The notes under the pieces: model-generated
The model's database searches: none
Told to the model about the DNA's origin: nothing
Seen by the model: only the letters and a program-made list of their open reading frames with translations
DNA from: Bradyrhizobium sp. 190
GTDB taxonomy: Bacteria > Pseudomonadota > Alphaproteobacteria > Rhizobiales > Xanthobacteraceae
DNA: 37,408 nucleotides
Reading direction: 5' to 3'
Assembly (NCBI RefSeq): GCF_023073415.1
Contig: NZ_JADPJL010000013.1
Location: 1 to 37,408 of the forward strand
Shown: positions 1-8,469 of the stretch, piece after piece
Layout: every line of letters starts with the position of its first letter
Numbering within the stretch: the stretch's first letter is position 1
Made by a program: the position numbers and the translations under genes

Positions 1-444
1 GTCTCGCGTGCGATTTGCGCTAAAGAAAATGCACACGAGCATACAGGGCAGCGGGAGCATTCCGGCCTTCCCTGCGCAATGGCTTTACGGCTTACTTCGT
101 GCTCTTCCCGGAGAACGGCTCTGTTGCCTCCGTCGCCGCAAGAGAAGCTTCGCTCCTCCTGGACTTAGCGCCAGCACCGCGGCGCCCGAACCACACGACT
201 TCACCGTACGCTTCCGGCGCGTACGTCTATCGCGCCCTCAGCGTCCATCGCATCTCACCGCACGTTCGTGACGATCGCGAGCGCCCCTCATCCGCCGTGA
301 GACGGGCGGAGTTATGCCGATGATTTGCGTGAGAACGAAAGCAGAATATTTTTGCAAGAGGGGCTGGACAGGTTTTAGGTGATTTGCCCGTCGTGCCAAT
401 TGGTCGCGGTTGTGTATCGAGATTGCGCTTGCGCGCTAAGCAAA
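1..444. repeat. Non-coding dispersed-repeat DNA (Bradyrhizobium type)
   Basis: No convincing gene lies here; the open frames are short, rich in Arg, Pro and Ser, and mutually overlapping. The wording of the sequence (a truncated-gene-like block followed by an AT-richer stretch at 330-380) resembles an intergenic repeat that I recall from many Bradyrhizobium genomes. That is recognition from memory and has not been verified by a search. It may be the edge of a larger repeat cut by the window start. Confidence 0.4.
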
Positions 445-449
445 TCAGT

Positions 450-584
450 CTCGTAGGGTGGGCAAAGCGACTTGTCCGCCGTAGCTCAACGAGCGAAGGC
501 GGAAGCGTGCCCACCATTTCGATGCGCGATCGGCGATAGATGGTGGGCACGTCGCTAGTGCTCCTTCGCCCACCCTACGGGCAA
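450..584. repeat. Palindromic intergenic element with outer and inner inverted repeats
   Basis: The outer arms are GTAGGGTGGGC near 453-463 and its complement GCCCACCCTAC near 569-579. An inner pair, CGTGCCCACCAT and ATGGTGGGCACG, lies near 507-518 and 540-551. Together they could fold into one long imperfect hairpin. Elements of this kind, with the GTAGGGTGGGC edge, are common between genes in Bradyrhizobium (family knowledge). One arm runs into the 3' end of the acyltransferase gene that stops at 555. Confidence 0.65.
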
Positions 585-1988
585 CAAATGAACGATCGCG
601 TTCGCGTAGTACTGCAACAGCACGAGCTCTTTCGGGTTGGCGCGGTAGGTGTCGTCGGTCTCGATCACCAGATGGCGCAGCGTCAGCATCCGCAAGCCGA
701 CGGAGATCGCGTAGTCGCGGTCGGCGCGCGGGATGTGAACATAGCTTCCGAACCGTTCGAGAGCGCCGATCAAGGTCGAAACGCGGCCCTTGATTTCGAA
801 CAGCGTCAGCGGCTGGTCGCCGGCCTCGAGCACGGCGGTCGAGACCAGCGAGACCGGCAGCGCCGGCACCACGCGGCCAACGGCTTCCATCAGCTCGTTG
901 CCGAGCCTTTCGACCTCGATGCGACGCGGCTCCGGCGCGAGAACGCGGAAATCGATCTTCCTGGCCTCGACATAATTTCGCAGCGACACCGGCACGCCAA
1001 AACTCACGCAGGTATATCCGAAGCGATGCCACTGGCCGCGCATGGCCATCCAGAGATGGCGGAAGAAGTGGCGCGCGAAGGTCGCCGCGTTGAAGCCGAA
1101 CACCGGCTTCTTCCCCGGCTCGGTATTGGCCACCGAGGTCAGCATGCGATCTTCCAGCACGCGGTCGTAGTTGACGGCGACCGGGACGAACACCACGTCG
1201 CGCGGGCCGTGCGGATCGAAGTCCGCCACCATGTAACTCAACAGCCCGAATTTCGGCGGACGCAGCTTTCCGTCGCGGCTCAGCCCGCCCTCCGGGAAAA
1301 TCGCCTGCGTAACACCCGCGGCTGTCGCCATGTGAACATAGCGCGAAAGCACCTTGCGATAGAGCGCCTCTCCGGAATCGCGCGCGATGAAATAGGCTCC
1401 CATCGAGCGGATCAAATTGCTGAGGCCCCAGACCTTGGCCCATTCGCCGACGGCGTAGCTCAGCGCCGACGAGGTGGCGGCGACATAGGTCACCAGCACG
1501 TAATCCATGTTGGAGCGATGATTGATGACGAAGATCACCGACGCGGCCGGATCGACGGCGGCCAGCGCCTCGTCGTTGCGGACACCGATCCGCACTCGAT
1601 ACAGCATATGGGAAACGGCCCGCGCGATCCGGGTGCCTACGCGAAAATAGGCATAGGCGCTGAACGCCGGAACGATCTCGCGGGCGTAACGCCTCACCTT
1701 TTCCATCGCGACTTCGTTCGGCACGCCGTTCTCAGTCGAATATTCCTCCGCCGCCCGCAGCACTTCCGGGTCGAACACCAGACGATCGATCAGCACCTGT
1801 CGCTCGGTCAGCTTGAAAGGCTGAATGCGAAGCTTCAGTTTGGTGTTGAGTTCCTCGATGGCGCGGTTGGCACGCCGGCGCAGCGCCCAGCGCACGCTGG
1901 GAATGAGGATGCGATCCAGCGCCGCCAGGATCGCGAGGATCGTCATCAGGAGGACGACCCAGAGCGGCAAGCTTACCTGCGACCCCAT
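555..1988 (-). CDS. PlsB-like glycerol-3-phosphate/lysophosphatidate acyltransferase
   Basis: This 477-residue protein probably acylates glycerol-3-phosphate or a related lysophospholipid at the inner membrane, an early step of phospholipid synthesis. The N-terminus (about residues 7-24) is a hydrophobic anchor. Family motifs are clear: NHRSNMD with the catalytic His157 and Asp162 (HX4D block), GAYFIAR at about 197-203, and FPEGGLSRDG at about 231-240, which contacts the phosphate. The block order matches PlsB-type GPATs better than short PlsC enzymes, though it is shorter than E. coli PlsB (about 800 residues). The ATG at 1988 follows a GGGG stretch 6 bases upstream. The last residues (PVGWAKEH) are encoded by one arm of the palindromic repeat at 450-584, so the native C-terminus was probably replaced. 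Substrate (G3P or lysophosphatidate) is not decided by sequence. Confidence 0.85.
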   Translation of the reverse strand: MGSQVSLPLWVVLLMTILAILAALDRILIPSVRWALRRRANRAIEELNTKLKLRIQPFKLTERQVLIDRLVFDPEVLRAAEEYSTENGVPNEVAMEKVRRYAREIVPAFSAYAYFRVGTRIARAVSHMLYRVRIGVRNDEALAAVDPAASVIFVINHRSNMDYVLVTYVAATSSALSYAVGEWAKVWGLSNLIRSMGAYFIARDSGEALYRKVLSRYVHMATAAGVTQAIFPEGGLSRDGKLRPPKFGLLSYMVADFDPHGPRDVVFVPVAVNYDRVLEDRMLTSVANTEPGKKPVFGFNAATFARHFFRHLWMAMRGQWHRFGYTCVSFGVPVSLRNYVEARKIDFRVLAPEPRRIEVERLGNELMEAVGRVVPALPVSLVSTAVLEAGDQPLTLFEIKGRVSTLIGALERFGSYVHIPRADRDYAISVGLRMLTLRHLVIETDDTYRANPKELVLLQYYANAIVHLLPVGWAKEH

Positions 1989-2405
1989 GCAAAACCCCGA
2001 TCCCGCGACGCAGCGCGTCGCCGCTCCGCGACGTCACGATACGGTCTGGAACTCCATTGTGACAAGCGTTCCGAGCATCGAGACCGGCCGATTCCCGGCG
2101 ATCAGCCGTCATGTTCGCAACCGCGATATCAACGACGTTCGTTCGAACCAGGGTGCGTACGCATAAACGAAATGCCGCTTTTGAGGCTAAAGCAGAAATG
2201 CGCTGGCTACTCCGGATTTCGCCTCGACCACAACGCACTTCGCCCCGCTGAAGAATCCTCCCGCGGTTGCCCGATCAGCGGTCGCGTTGTTGCTTGACGA
2301 TTGCGTGCAGCAGGTAAGCGTCCTCGCCCACAGGAGACCCCGGTCCTCCAGGGGTCTCCAGCGGCAGTCCAGACACCTCTCCCTGCGACAGAGGCGGCGG
2401 ATCGT
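1989..2405. other. Intergenic stretch upstream of the acyltransferase gene
   Basis: This 417-base gap separates the acyltransferase start from the RTX gene stop. Apart from the 9-bp hairpin at 2333-2359 I find no gene. Frames reading through it are continuations of shadows. The AT-richer stretch around 2150-2180 may hold the acyltransferase promoter, but I see no clear -35/-10 pair. Confidence 0.4.
2333..2359 (-). terminator. Hairpin downstream of the RTX gene
   Basis: The arms GGAGACCCC (2333-2341) and GGGGTCTCC (2351-2359) are perfectly complementary over 9 bp with a 9-base loop. It lies about 50 bases past the RTX stop codon on the same strand. There is no T-tract, so it may be a transcript-end stabiliser rather than a textbook intrinsic terminator. 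Confidence 0.45.
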
Positions 2406-3803
2406 TCAGACGATCTGAAAGTCGTTGGCGCTGAACTCAGCCACGGTGCGGCCCAGGAACAGCACGCTGTCGCCCTGACCCAGATCCATCTCAGCACCCT
2501 GCGCTGTCGCGCTCAGCGCTGCCAATGGGTCGAAACTCGTATCGAAGCCGACCAATTGGACAACATCCTCGGATGGATCGAAGTCGGTGATGATATCCTC
2601 GCCGGTTCTGTTGTCGCGGAAGATGAAGACGTCGGCACCATCGTTGCCGGTCAGGAAGTCGTCACCGCGTCCGCCTTCGATGGTGTCCGCCGCGTTCCCG
2701 CCGGTCACGACATCGTCGCCCGCGTCGCCGAACAGCCTGTCACTGGCCGTGGCGCTCTCGGGGGAGGTCGCGAACGCCCGGATGAGGTCATCTCCGGCGC
2801 CACCGTGGATCTCGTCCGCCGCCACGTTACCCCCCAAAATGGTGTCATTGCCGCCACCACCGAACACGACATCGCCGGTTGGGTCGTTCCATGCGATGAA
2901 GTCGTCGCCGGCACCGGCCATTACAACGTCCCTGCCAGCCATCCCGCCGATCCGGTCGTTACCTTGTCCGCCGAGCACCACATCATCGCCTTGGCCGGTG
3001 TTGAAGTTGTCATCCCCCCGTCCACCGGACAGCACGTCGTTGCCGTCGCCGCCATTTATGGTGTCGTTGCCGTTGCCGCCATCGGCAACATCATTGCCGA
3101 CGCTGCCCTCGAGTGTGTCGTTGCCATTGCCGCCCGTCAGCGTGTCATTGCCGCCGCCGCCGTCGAGCACGTCGTTGCCGTTGCGGCCGTCAAGGATGTC
3201 GTCCCCCGCCAAGCCCAGGATGGCGTCATTGCCGCCCAGCCCGGAAAGCACATCGTTCCCTGCCGTGCCCGTCACGACATTGTCGATGTCATCGGCGATG
3301 GCGACCAGCTGACCCCGGATTTCGCCCGCGCCAAACTCGCTCGTATGGACATTGAAGTAGAGCGGTATGGCCATTCCGACGGTGGCCGAACCGAGATCGT
3401 CCGCGAAGTCGGTGATTGTAACGCCCGTCGGGGTGGGCGGGTCCGTTGTTTCCCAGACGCCGCTCTGCGACCAGGAGCCATCCGCATTAAGCACAATGGC
3501 AAGGTCGTCGTTGTCTTGCTGAAAAGCCGGATCCACGGTGTCGACCTGCCCGAAGACAATGGGTCCGTTTACGCCCGCAACCGCAGTGTGAAAATGCGTG
3601 CGGGTGACATCGTCGCCGGAATCGTTCGGCGTCTGAGGTGGGCCACCCGTAGCCGGGCCGAAATCAACGCCCTGCACGTCGAACGAGTAGCTCGCGGCTA
3701 CCGCCTCGCTGTCGAAGACGACAGTCCCGACGCCGCTTGCCGGCGTGTTGACTGGGGGATTTTCCTGGGAGCCTTCGAGGATCACGCGGAATACAGTGGA
3801 CAT
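2406..3803 (-). CDS. Secreted calcium-binding RTX protein with N-terminal CHRD domain
   Basis: This 465-residue protein is predicted to be exported by a type I system and to fold in Ca2+ outside the cell. Residues 1 to about 125 form a CHRD domain (SQENPPVNTPASGVGTV opening; HTSEFGAGEIRGQL near its end). Residues about 130-400 hold roughly 17 RTX nonapeptides of GGxGxDxL type. The C-terminus (DGADVFIFRD...DIITDFDP...EDVVQL) resembles the serralysin C-terminal region that carries the uncleaved type I secretion signal. There is no N-terminal signal peptide, as expected. The ATG at 3803 has a strong AAGGAGGACAGC site just before it; a longer upstream frame lacks one. No ABC exporter or membrane-fusion gene is adjacent, so the export system must be encoded elsewhere. 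CHRD function in bacteria is poorly defined. Confidence 0.85.
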   Translation of the reverse strand: MSTVFRVILEGSQENPPVNTPASGVGTVVFDSEAVAASYSFDVQGVDFGPATGGPPQTPNDSGDDVTRTHFHTAVAGVNGPIVFGQVDTVDPAFQQDNDDLAIVLNADGSWSQSGVWETTDPPTPTGVTITDFADDLGSATVGMAIPLYFNVHTSEFGAGEIRGQLVAIADDIDNVVTGTAGNDVLSGLGGNDAILGLAGDDILDGRNGNDVLDGGGGNDTLTGGNGNDTLEGSVGNDVADGGNGNDTINGGDGNDVLSGGRGDDNFNTGQGDDVVLGGQGNDRIGGMAGRDVVMAGAGDDFIAWNDPTGDVVFGGGGNDTILGGNVAADEIHGGAGDDLIRAFATSPESATASDRLFGDAGDDVVTGGNAADTIEGGRGDDFLTGNDGADVFIFRDNRTGEDIITDFDPSEDVVQLVGFDTSFDPLAALSATAQGAEMDLGQGDSVLFLGRTVAEFSANDFQIV

Positions 3804-4244
3804 GCTGTCCTCCTTGATTTCTAGGGTCAGTAGCCGGTCGCGACATTTTGGACGGCGGCTGTCCGCCTGAAGCACCCGACGATGTCGTCAGTGCTTTTTG
3901 GTCCACGCGAAGGGCTTTTGCGCTTGTTGTCGACGTGGAGTGATACGAAAGCCACCCCATCGGAACCCCGACGCTGCCGCGAACCTGCTAAGTTTTGGCA
4001 CTCGGGCACGTCCAACGGCGCGGTCACGCGAACGTAAACGCCTCTCAATTCGTCATGCGCTTCTTCGTTCCATCAACCTCCGGTAACTTTCTGTTCTCAG
4101 GTCCCACCGGGTTCCCGGGGGCGCTTTGTGCTACGATGGTGTTCGCATCCTTCGCTACACGCTGCGAGCGGAGCTACACGCTGCGAGCGGACGTGCGCAG
4201 CGCAAAGAATTGCGGAGGGCACAAAGCAGACATGAGTACACGGC
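3804..4244. other. Intergenic stretch with a tandem repeat and a dispersed-repeat fragment
   Basis: No supported gene is present. The promoter of the RTX gene should lie in the right-hand part of 3804-4050. A perfect 19-bp tandem duplication sits at 4154-4191. Bases about 4193-4240 read in one frame as GGHKADMSTRP, which resembles the 'GGKADM' pseudo-coding signature of a short repeat often seen between Bradyrhizobium genes (memory, unverified). Confidence 0.4.
4154..4191. repeat. Perfect 19-bp tandem duplication
   Basis: The unit GCTACACGCTGCGAGCGGA occurs at 4154-4172 and again, identical, at 4173-4191. The copies are directly adjacent, which indicates a recent slippage or duplication event in non-coding DNA. 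Confidence 0.9.
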
Positions 4245-5177
4245 CTAGCCCGGCATGAAGGCATCGAATGCGGCCCAGAGCTGCGCGCGATGACGGTCGT
4301 CTTCCTGCAGGATTTCGTGCTTCGCGCCCGCAATCACGCAATGCGATGCCGCCGGCAGATGCCGGGCAAACGCTGCAATGGCAGGGGCCGATACGATGGT
4401 GTCGTCGCCTGCCGCGAGCATCAGGACCGGCTGGCGAATCCGGCCGGCAAACTCGTTCGAACGAAACTCGCCCATCGCAGCAAAGGCCGCGTCGAGCCAT
4501 GCCACGGTCGGCGACGCGATCCCGAGCGTTGGATCGGCTTCCAGGATCGCCGCGTTGCGGGCATAGCGGCGCGGGTCCGAGGTCAGGGGATTGCCGGGAA
4601 AGCCCGTTGACTTGATCAGGTCGACGTTGCCGCCTGGGATAAACCGCTCGGCCATTCCACCCGCGCGCAGCATCCGCATCAGGCCGCGCATCGGCCGCGA
4701 CGCGCGCGGACCCGGCAGGTCAATCATCGGCGCGCAGAGCACGAAGCGTTCGAACACCTCGGTGCCGGCATGCGCGACACGCAGCATGACCGCGCCACCC
4801 ATCGAATGGGCCAGTGCAAAATAGGGCGGCGGACAATCCGGCAGCACCACCTGCTTGACGAAGGCCGCCACGTCGATCTCGTACTCCGAAAAATTCCGAA
4901 CATGGCCCTTGAGCGGATTGCCCAGCCGGCGCGAGGAATGCCCCTGCCCCCGCCAGTCGATCATCGCCACCGCAAAACCGCGCTTGCGCAGATCCCGTAC
5001 CGTTTCGAAATATTTCTCGATGCACTCGCCGCGCCCGGTGAAGACGCAGACGGTCCCCCTGCCATTGGCCGGTGCCGCCCAGCGCGCAAGGCGCAGCGTG
5101 ACACCATCCGGCGCCTCGATCGTTCCGGCAAGCGCCCCCTCTGGAACAGGATTGGCCGGTATCGACAGCAGCGTCAT
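4245..5177 (-). CDS. Alpha/beta hydrolase, lysophospholipase/monoglyceride-lipase type
   Basis: This 310-residue cytoplasmic serine hydrolase belongs to the Hydrolase_4 (PldB-like) group that cleaves acyl esters of lysolipids or monoglycerides. The nucleophile elbow is AHSMGG with Ser125. The motif IDWRGQGHSSR (about 73-83) is characteristic of the group. The acid and base of the triad are likely the Asp in AAGDDTIVS and the His in GAKHEIL near the C-terminus. The start at 5177 begins MTLLSIPANP; the long upstream extension of the frame overlaps the CoA-transferase gene antisense to its own sense and is low-complexity, so it was rejected. It lies 80 bases downstream of the CoA-transferase gene on the same strand and may be cotranscribed. 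The exact ester substrate cannot be inferred. Confidence 0.85.
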   Translation of the reverse strand: MTLLSIPANPVPEGALAGTIEAPDGVTLRLARWAAPANGRGTVCVFTGRGECIEKYFETVRDLRKRGFAVAMIDWRGQGHSSRRLGNPLKGHVRNFSEYEIDVAAFVKQVVLPDCPPPYFALAHSMGGAVMLRVAHAGTEVFERFVLCAPMIDLPGPRASRPMRGLMRMLRAGGMAERFIPGGNVDLIKSTGFPGNPLTSDPRRYARNAAILEADPTLGIASPTVAWLDAAFAAMGEFRSNEFAGRIRQPVLMLAAGDDTIVSAPAIAAFARHLPAASHCVIAGAKHEILQEDDRHRAQLWAAFDAFMPG

Positions 5178-5257
5178 GGGGCTGATGTCCAGGCTGCAGT
5201 TTGGCGAAGAACCAGCCGACGGCAACCAACAAGGCGGCGGATTATCGGCCGCGGCAT

Positions 5258-6445
5258 CTAGATGATCCCGCCTCTGCGAAGCGCGGCGATCGCATCTGGG
5301 TCGTAACCGATATCGGCCAGCACACGATCGGTGTGCTCGCCGAGCGTCGGTGGGCGCGTCACGATTTCGCCCGGCGTCTCCGACAGCCGCACCGCGGCGC
5401 GTACCGTCGGCGCAGGCTTCGGCAAGCCGGGATAGTCGACGTCCTGCATGAAGCCGGTGGCGCGGATGTGCGGATGCTCCAGCGCCTGTTGCGGGCTCAG
5501 CACCGGGCCAGCCGGAATCATCGCTTTGCCCAGCGTATCGACCGCTTCCTGCGTGGTACGCTCGGCGCACCAGCGCGCCATCCGTTCGCTGATAACAGGA
5601 CCGTGGTCGCCGCGCTTGAGATCGTCGGCGAAGCGCGGGTCGTTCAGCCAGTGATCCGCCTCGCCCATCAGTTTGGCCCAGCGGATGAACAGCGGGTGGC
5701 CGGTGACCTGGCACAGCACCCAGCCGTCTTTGGTCCGGTAGATATCGGCGGGCGCCGCGGTCTGACCGAGATTGCCGGTCGGGACGCGATCAGCCGCGAT
5801 CACCGCCTGCTCGATCAGCGTCGCGTTGGTGAAGGAGAGCGCGGTCGCCAGCAGCGCGCCTTCGACGATCTGCCCGCGGCCGGATTTGCCGCGCTCGATC
5901 AGGGCGGCGAGCGTGCCGAACGCGCAATGCAGCGCCGTGCCGAAATCGACCCAATTCACCGCGGCCCGGTACGGCGGATCGCCCTTGCCCGTCATGTACA
6001 CCGCGCCCGACATCACCTGCCCGACGCCATCGAAGCCGACGCGGTCGGACCACGGACCCGGCCCGCCGAAAGCGGTTGCGGTCGTCAGGATGATGTCCGG
6101 CTTGGTCGCCTTCAGCGATTCATAATCGAGCTTCATCGCGCGCAGCGTCTGCGGCGGCAGATTGGCGACGACGACATCGGCGGTGGCGACCAGCCGGCGC
6201 ATCACCTCCTGGCCTTCCGGCTTCATCGGATCGAGCGTGATGCACTTCTTGTTGCGGTTGACCTGCAGGAACAGCGCGCCCTCGCCGCCTTCGCCGACGG
6301 GCGCCACGAAACGATCCTCGCTGCCATCGCGTTTCTCCACGCGAATGACTTCCGCACCGAATTCCGCCAGCAACGTCGCGCAGTAAGGCCCCGCGATATA
6401 GCGCCCGAAATCGAGGACGCGAACGCCCTCCAGAACTCCCCCCAT
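5258..6445 (-). CDS. Class III CoA-transferase (CaiB/BaiF family)
   Basis: This 395-residue protein has the family opening (VLDFGRYIAGPYCATLLAEFGAEVIRVE) and the NRNKKCITLD block. It should move CoA from a donor acyl-CoA to a carboxylic acid through an enzyme-bound aspartyl anhydride, as in formyl-CoA transferase and carnitine CoA-transferase. Length is normal for the family. The ATG at 6445 is preceded by AAAGGAAAGATCG, an acceptable ribosome site. It is divergent from the DapA-family gene at 6555 with only about 110 bases between them, which suggests joint control from the shared promoter region. The acid substrate is not predictable; the neighbours suggest catabolism of an organic acid. 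Confidence 0.88.
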   Translation of the reverse strand: MGGVLEGVRVLDFGRYIAGPYCATLLAEFGAEVIRVEKRDGSEDRFVAPVGEGGEGALFLQVNRNKKCITLDPMKPEGQEVMRRLVATADVVVANLPPQTLRAMKLDYESLKATKPDIILTTATAFGGPGPWSDRVGFDGVGQVMSGAVYMTGKGDPPYRAAVNWVDFGTALHCAFGTLAALIERGKSGRGQIVEGALLATALSFTNATLIEQAVIAADRVPTGNLGQTAAPADIYRTKDGWVLCQVTGHPLFIRWAKLMGEADHWLNDPRFADDLKRGDHGPVISERMARWCAERTTQEAVDTLGKAMIPAGPVLSPQQALEHPHIRATGFMQDVDYPGLPKPAPTVRAAVRLSETPGEIVTRPPTLGEHTDRVLADIGYDPDAIAALRRGGII

Positions 6446-6505
6446 CGATCTTTCCTTTTGTCTCGCTGCTCGCTTGTGCCGAGGCTTCTATCATGTTGAT
6501 GAAAG

Positions 6506-6520
6506 TATTGGACGACCATA
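6506..6520. promoter_or_regulatory. Possible GntR-type operator in the divergent promoter region
   Basis: TATTGGACGACCATA is an imperfect dyad centred on TGG-N4-CCA, located about midway between the CoA-transferase and DapA-family starts. Its form resembles FadR/FCD-class GntR operators. No regulator gene is adjacent, so this is only a candidate. Confidence 0.25.
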
Positions 6521-6554
6521 CAATCACTGATCCTGCTCCAATGGAACATCCAGA

Positions 6555-7484
6555 ATGACCCCGACTGCACAACGGCCCTATCGCGGTGTTTTCCCCGTCG
6601 CTCCGACCATCTTCGACGACCGTGGGGAGCTCGATCTCGCGGGGCAGCGCCGCTGTATCGATTTCATGATCGACGCCGGCTCCAACGGCCTCTGCATTCT
6701 GGCCAATTTCTCCGAGCAATTCGTGCTGACCGATGCCGAGCGCGAACAGGTGATGCATGCGGTGCTGGAGCATGTCGCCGGCCGGGTGCCCGTGATCGTG
6801 ACCACCACGCATTTCGGCTCGCGCATCTGTGCCGAGCGCAGCCGCCAGGCCCAGGATGCGGGCGCGGCGATGGTGATGATCATGCCGCCCTATCACGGCG
6901 CCACCTTCCGCGTGCCGGAAAAGGCTATTTTCGACTTCTACCGCACCGTGTCTGACGCCATCGACATCCCCATCATGATCCAGGATGCTCCGGTTGCCGG
7001 GACACCGCTTTCGGTCGACTTCCTGGCCCGCATGGCGCGGGAAATTCCGAACATCCGCTATTTCAAGATTGAGGTGCCGATGGCGGCGGCGAAGCTGCGC
7101 GATCTCATTGCCTCGGGCGGCGACAACATCGAAGGCCCCTGGGATGGCGAGGAAGCCATCACGCTGATGGCCGATCTCGATGCGGGTGCGACTGGCGCCA
7201 TGACGGGTGGCGGCTACCCTGATGGCATCAGGCAAATCGTCGATCCTTATCTGGCGGGGCGCCGGGAGGAAGCGATGGCGGCCTATGCGCGCTGGCTGCC
7301 GCTGATTAATTACGAGAACCGCCAGTGCGGCTTGCAAGCCGCCAAGATCCTGATGAAGGAAGGCGGCGTGATCGGCTCGGAAGCGGTTCGCCATCCCCTG
7401 CAAAAGGTTCACCCGGCGGCGCGCGCGGGCCTCGTTGAGATCGCCCGCCAGCTCGATCCCGTGGTGTTGCGCTGGGGAAGATAA
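6555..7484 (+). CDS. Dihydrodipicolinate synthase/N-acetylneuraminate lyase family enzyme
   Basis: This 309-residue TIM-barrel enzyme belongs to the DapA/NanA class I aldolase or dehydratase superfamily. Schiff-base Lys171 sits in IRYFKIE. Instead of the usual YNxP segment, the sequence reads QDAP at 143-146, so the canonical catalytic Tyr there is absent; PPYHG at 111-115 may supply another Tyr. The QDAP variant is what I associate with sugar-acid dehydratases such as L-2-keto-3-deoxyarabonate dehydratase and with uncharacterised relatives, not with lysine biosynthesis. It is divergent from the CoA-transferase. A catabolic role on a 2-keto-3-deoxy sugar acid or similar keto acid is inferred. 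The ATG at 6555 has only a weak upstream purine run. Confidence 0.85.
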   Translation: MTPTAQRPYRGVFPVAPTIFDDRGELDLAGQRRCIDFMIDAGSNGLCILANFSEQFVLTDAEREQVMHAVLEHVAGRVPVIVTTTHFGSRICAERSRQAQDAGAAMVMIMPPYHGATFRVPEKAIFDFYRTVSDAIDIPIMIQDAPVAGTPLSVDFLARMAREIPNIRYFKIEVPMAAAKLRDLIASGGDNIEGPWDGEEAITLMADLDAGATGAMTGGGYPDGIRQIVDPYLAGRREEAMAAYARWLPLINYENRQCGLQAAKILMKEGGVIGSEAVRHPLQKVHPAARAGLVEIARQLDPVVLRWGR

Positions 7485-7648
7485 TAGAACGCATCCATCA
7501 ACCGGCACCGCTCACCGGCACGGCATAACCGCCTCGATCTGCTTCTCGCCCTGGGCGTTCTGCGTTTTTAATCGCTGGGTTGAACTGGAAATCAGAACTG
7601 GAGCAACTACATCAGATGCCCGCAGACCGCTCAAATTGATTTCCCGCC

Positions 7649-8389
7649 GTGAAAAGATACCTTTTCATTCTTGTTCTCCTCGTGCTCGTTCCCATGGCTG
7701 TTTCCGCCGTGGAATACCTGCTCGGCGACAGGCGTGAGAACTGGCAGACGGCGGACCGTTCAAGCGCGGGACTTCTTCCCAAAGCATCCGAGCACGCGGA
7801 AGCCGTTATCAGGGTTTTCGCGGCAAGAACCGTACGCTGGCGCGGGATATTCGCGGTTCACACCTGGATCGTCGTCAAGGAGCGCGGCGCCAGCCGTTAC
7901 AGCCGCTACGATTACACGGCCTGGGGTGAACCGATCCGGATCGACGGATTCCTGGCGGACGGGCGCTGGTTTGGTGCGATGCCCGAAGCTGTCGTCAGCG
8001 TCGATGGGCCGAAGGCGGAAGCGCTCATCCCCAAAATCCGCTCGGTGATCGAGACCTACAAGTTTCGTGCCTATGGAGATTACAGCGCCTGGCCCGGTCC
8101 GAACTCCAACACGTTCATCCAGGCAATCCTGGACGCCGTTCCGGAACTTGGAGCGGTGTTGCCGCCGAACGCGATCGGCAAGGATTACCCTTACCACGGC
8201 GATTGGGTCGGCTTCACGCCGTCGCGCACTGGCCTGTTTGCTTCGCTCGGAGGTTATCTAGGGCTGACGATCGGATGGATCGAAGGGTTCGAACTCAATC
8301 TTTTCGGAGGCGTCCTCGGCTTCGACATCCGTCGCCCCGCATTGAAACTGCCCGGTGTCGGCCGGGTGGGGCTGCCGCTTGGTCCGTGA
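7649..8389 (+). CDS. DUF3750 family protein, membrane-anchored or secreted
   Basis: This 246-residue protein has an N-terminal hydrophobic segment (about 4-22) followed by an extracytoplasmic-looking domain. The pattern HTWIVVKE near residue 71 and AWPGPNSNTF near 149-158 matches my memory of the DUF3750 family, whose function is unknown. The conserved His, Trp, Asn and Ser residues hint at a hydrolase-like or amidase-like fold, but nothing proves activity. It is preceded by 164 bases without a gene and is followed 80 bases later by a small gene in the same direction. Confidence 0.75.
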   Translation: MKRYLFILVLLVLVPMAVSAVEYLLGDRRENWQTADRSSAGLLPKASEHAEAVIRVFAARTVRWRGIFAVHTWIVVKERGASRYSRYDYTAWGEPIRIDGFLADGRWFGAMPEAVVSVDGPKAEALIPKIRSVIETYKFRAYGDYSAWPGPNSNTFIQAILDAVPELGAVLPPNAIGKDYPYHGDWVGFTPSRTGLFASLGGYLGLTIGWIEGFELNLFGGVLGFDIRRPALKLPGVGRVGLPLGP

Positions 8390-8469
8390 CGCAATATTCG
8401 TCAGCGGACGACATGGGATTCCATCGGAACCTTCGTTTCGGTCAAACGTCGAAAAGCAGGAGGAACGAT

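Noticed and set aside
540..2297. Long plus-strand open frame opposite the acyltransferase gene
   Set aside because: It is a GC-rich antisense shadow; the minus strand has clear acyltransferase motifs and a ribosome site.
2600..3300. Short-period repeats suggestive of a CRISPR or minisatellite
   Set aside because: The periodicity is 27 bases and matches RTX nonapeptide codons; there are no conserved direct repeats with unique spacers.
2301..3824. 507-codon plus-strand frame opposite the RTX gene
   Set aside because: Its regular His/Val/Ala-rich repeats are the mirror of RTX codons, not an independent protein.
5201..6499. 432-codon plus-strand frame over the CoA-transferase
   Set aside because: Arg/His/Gln-rich shadow with no family motifs; the minus strand gives a full CoA-transferase.
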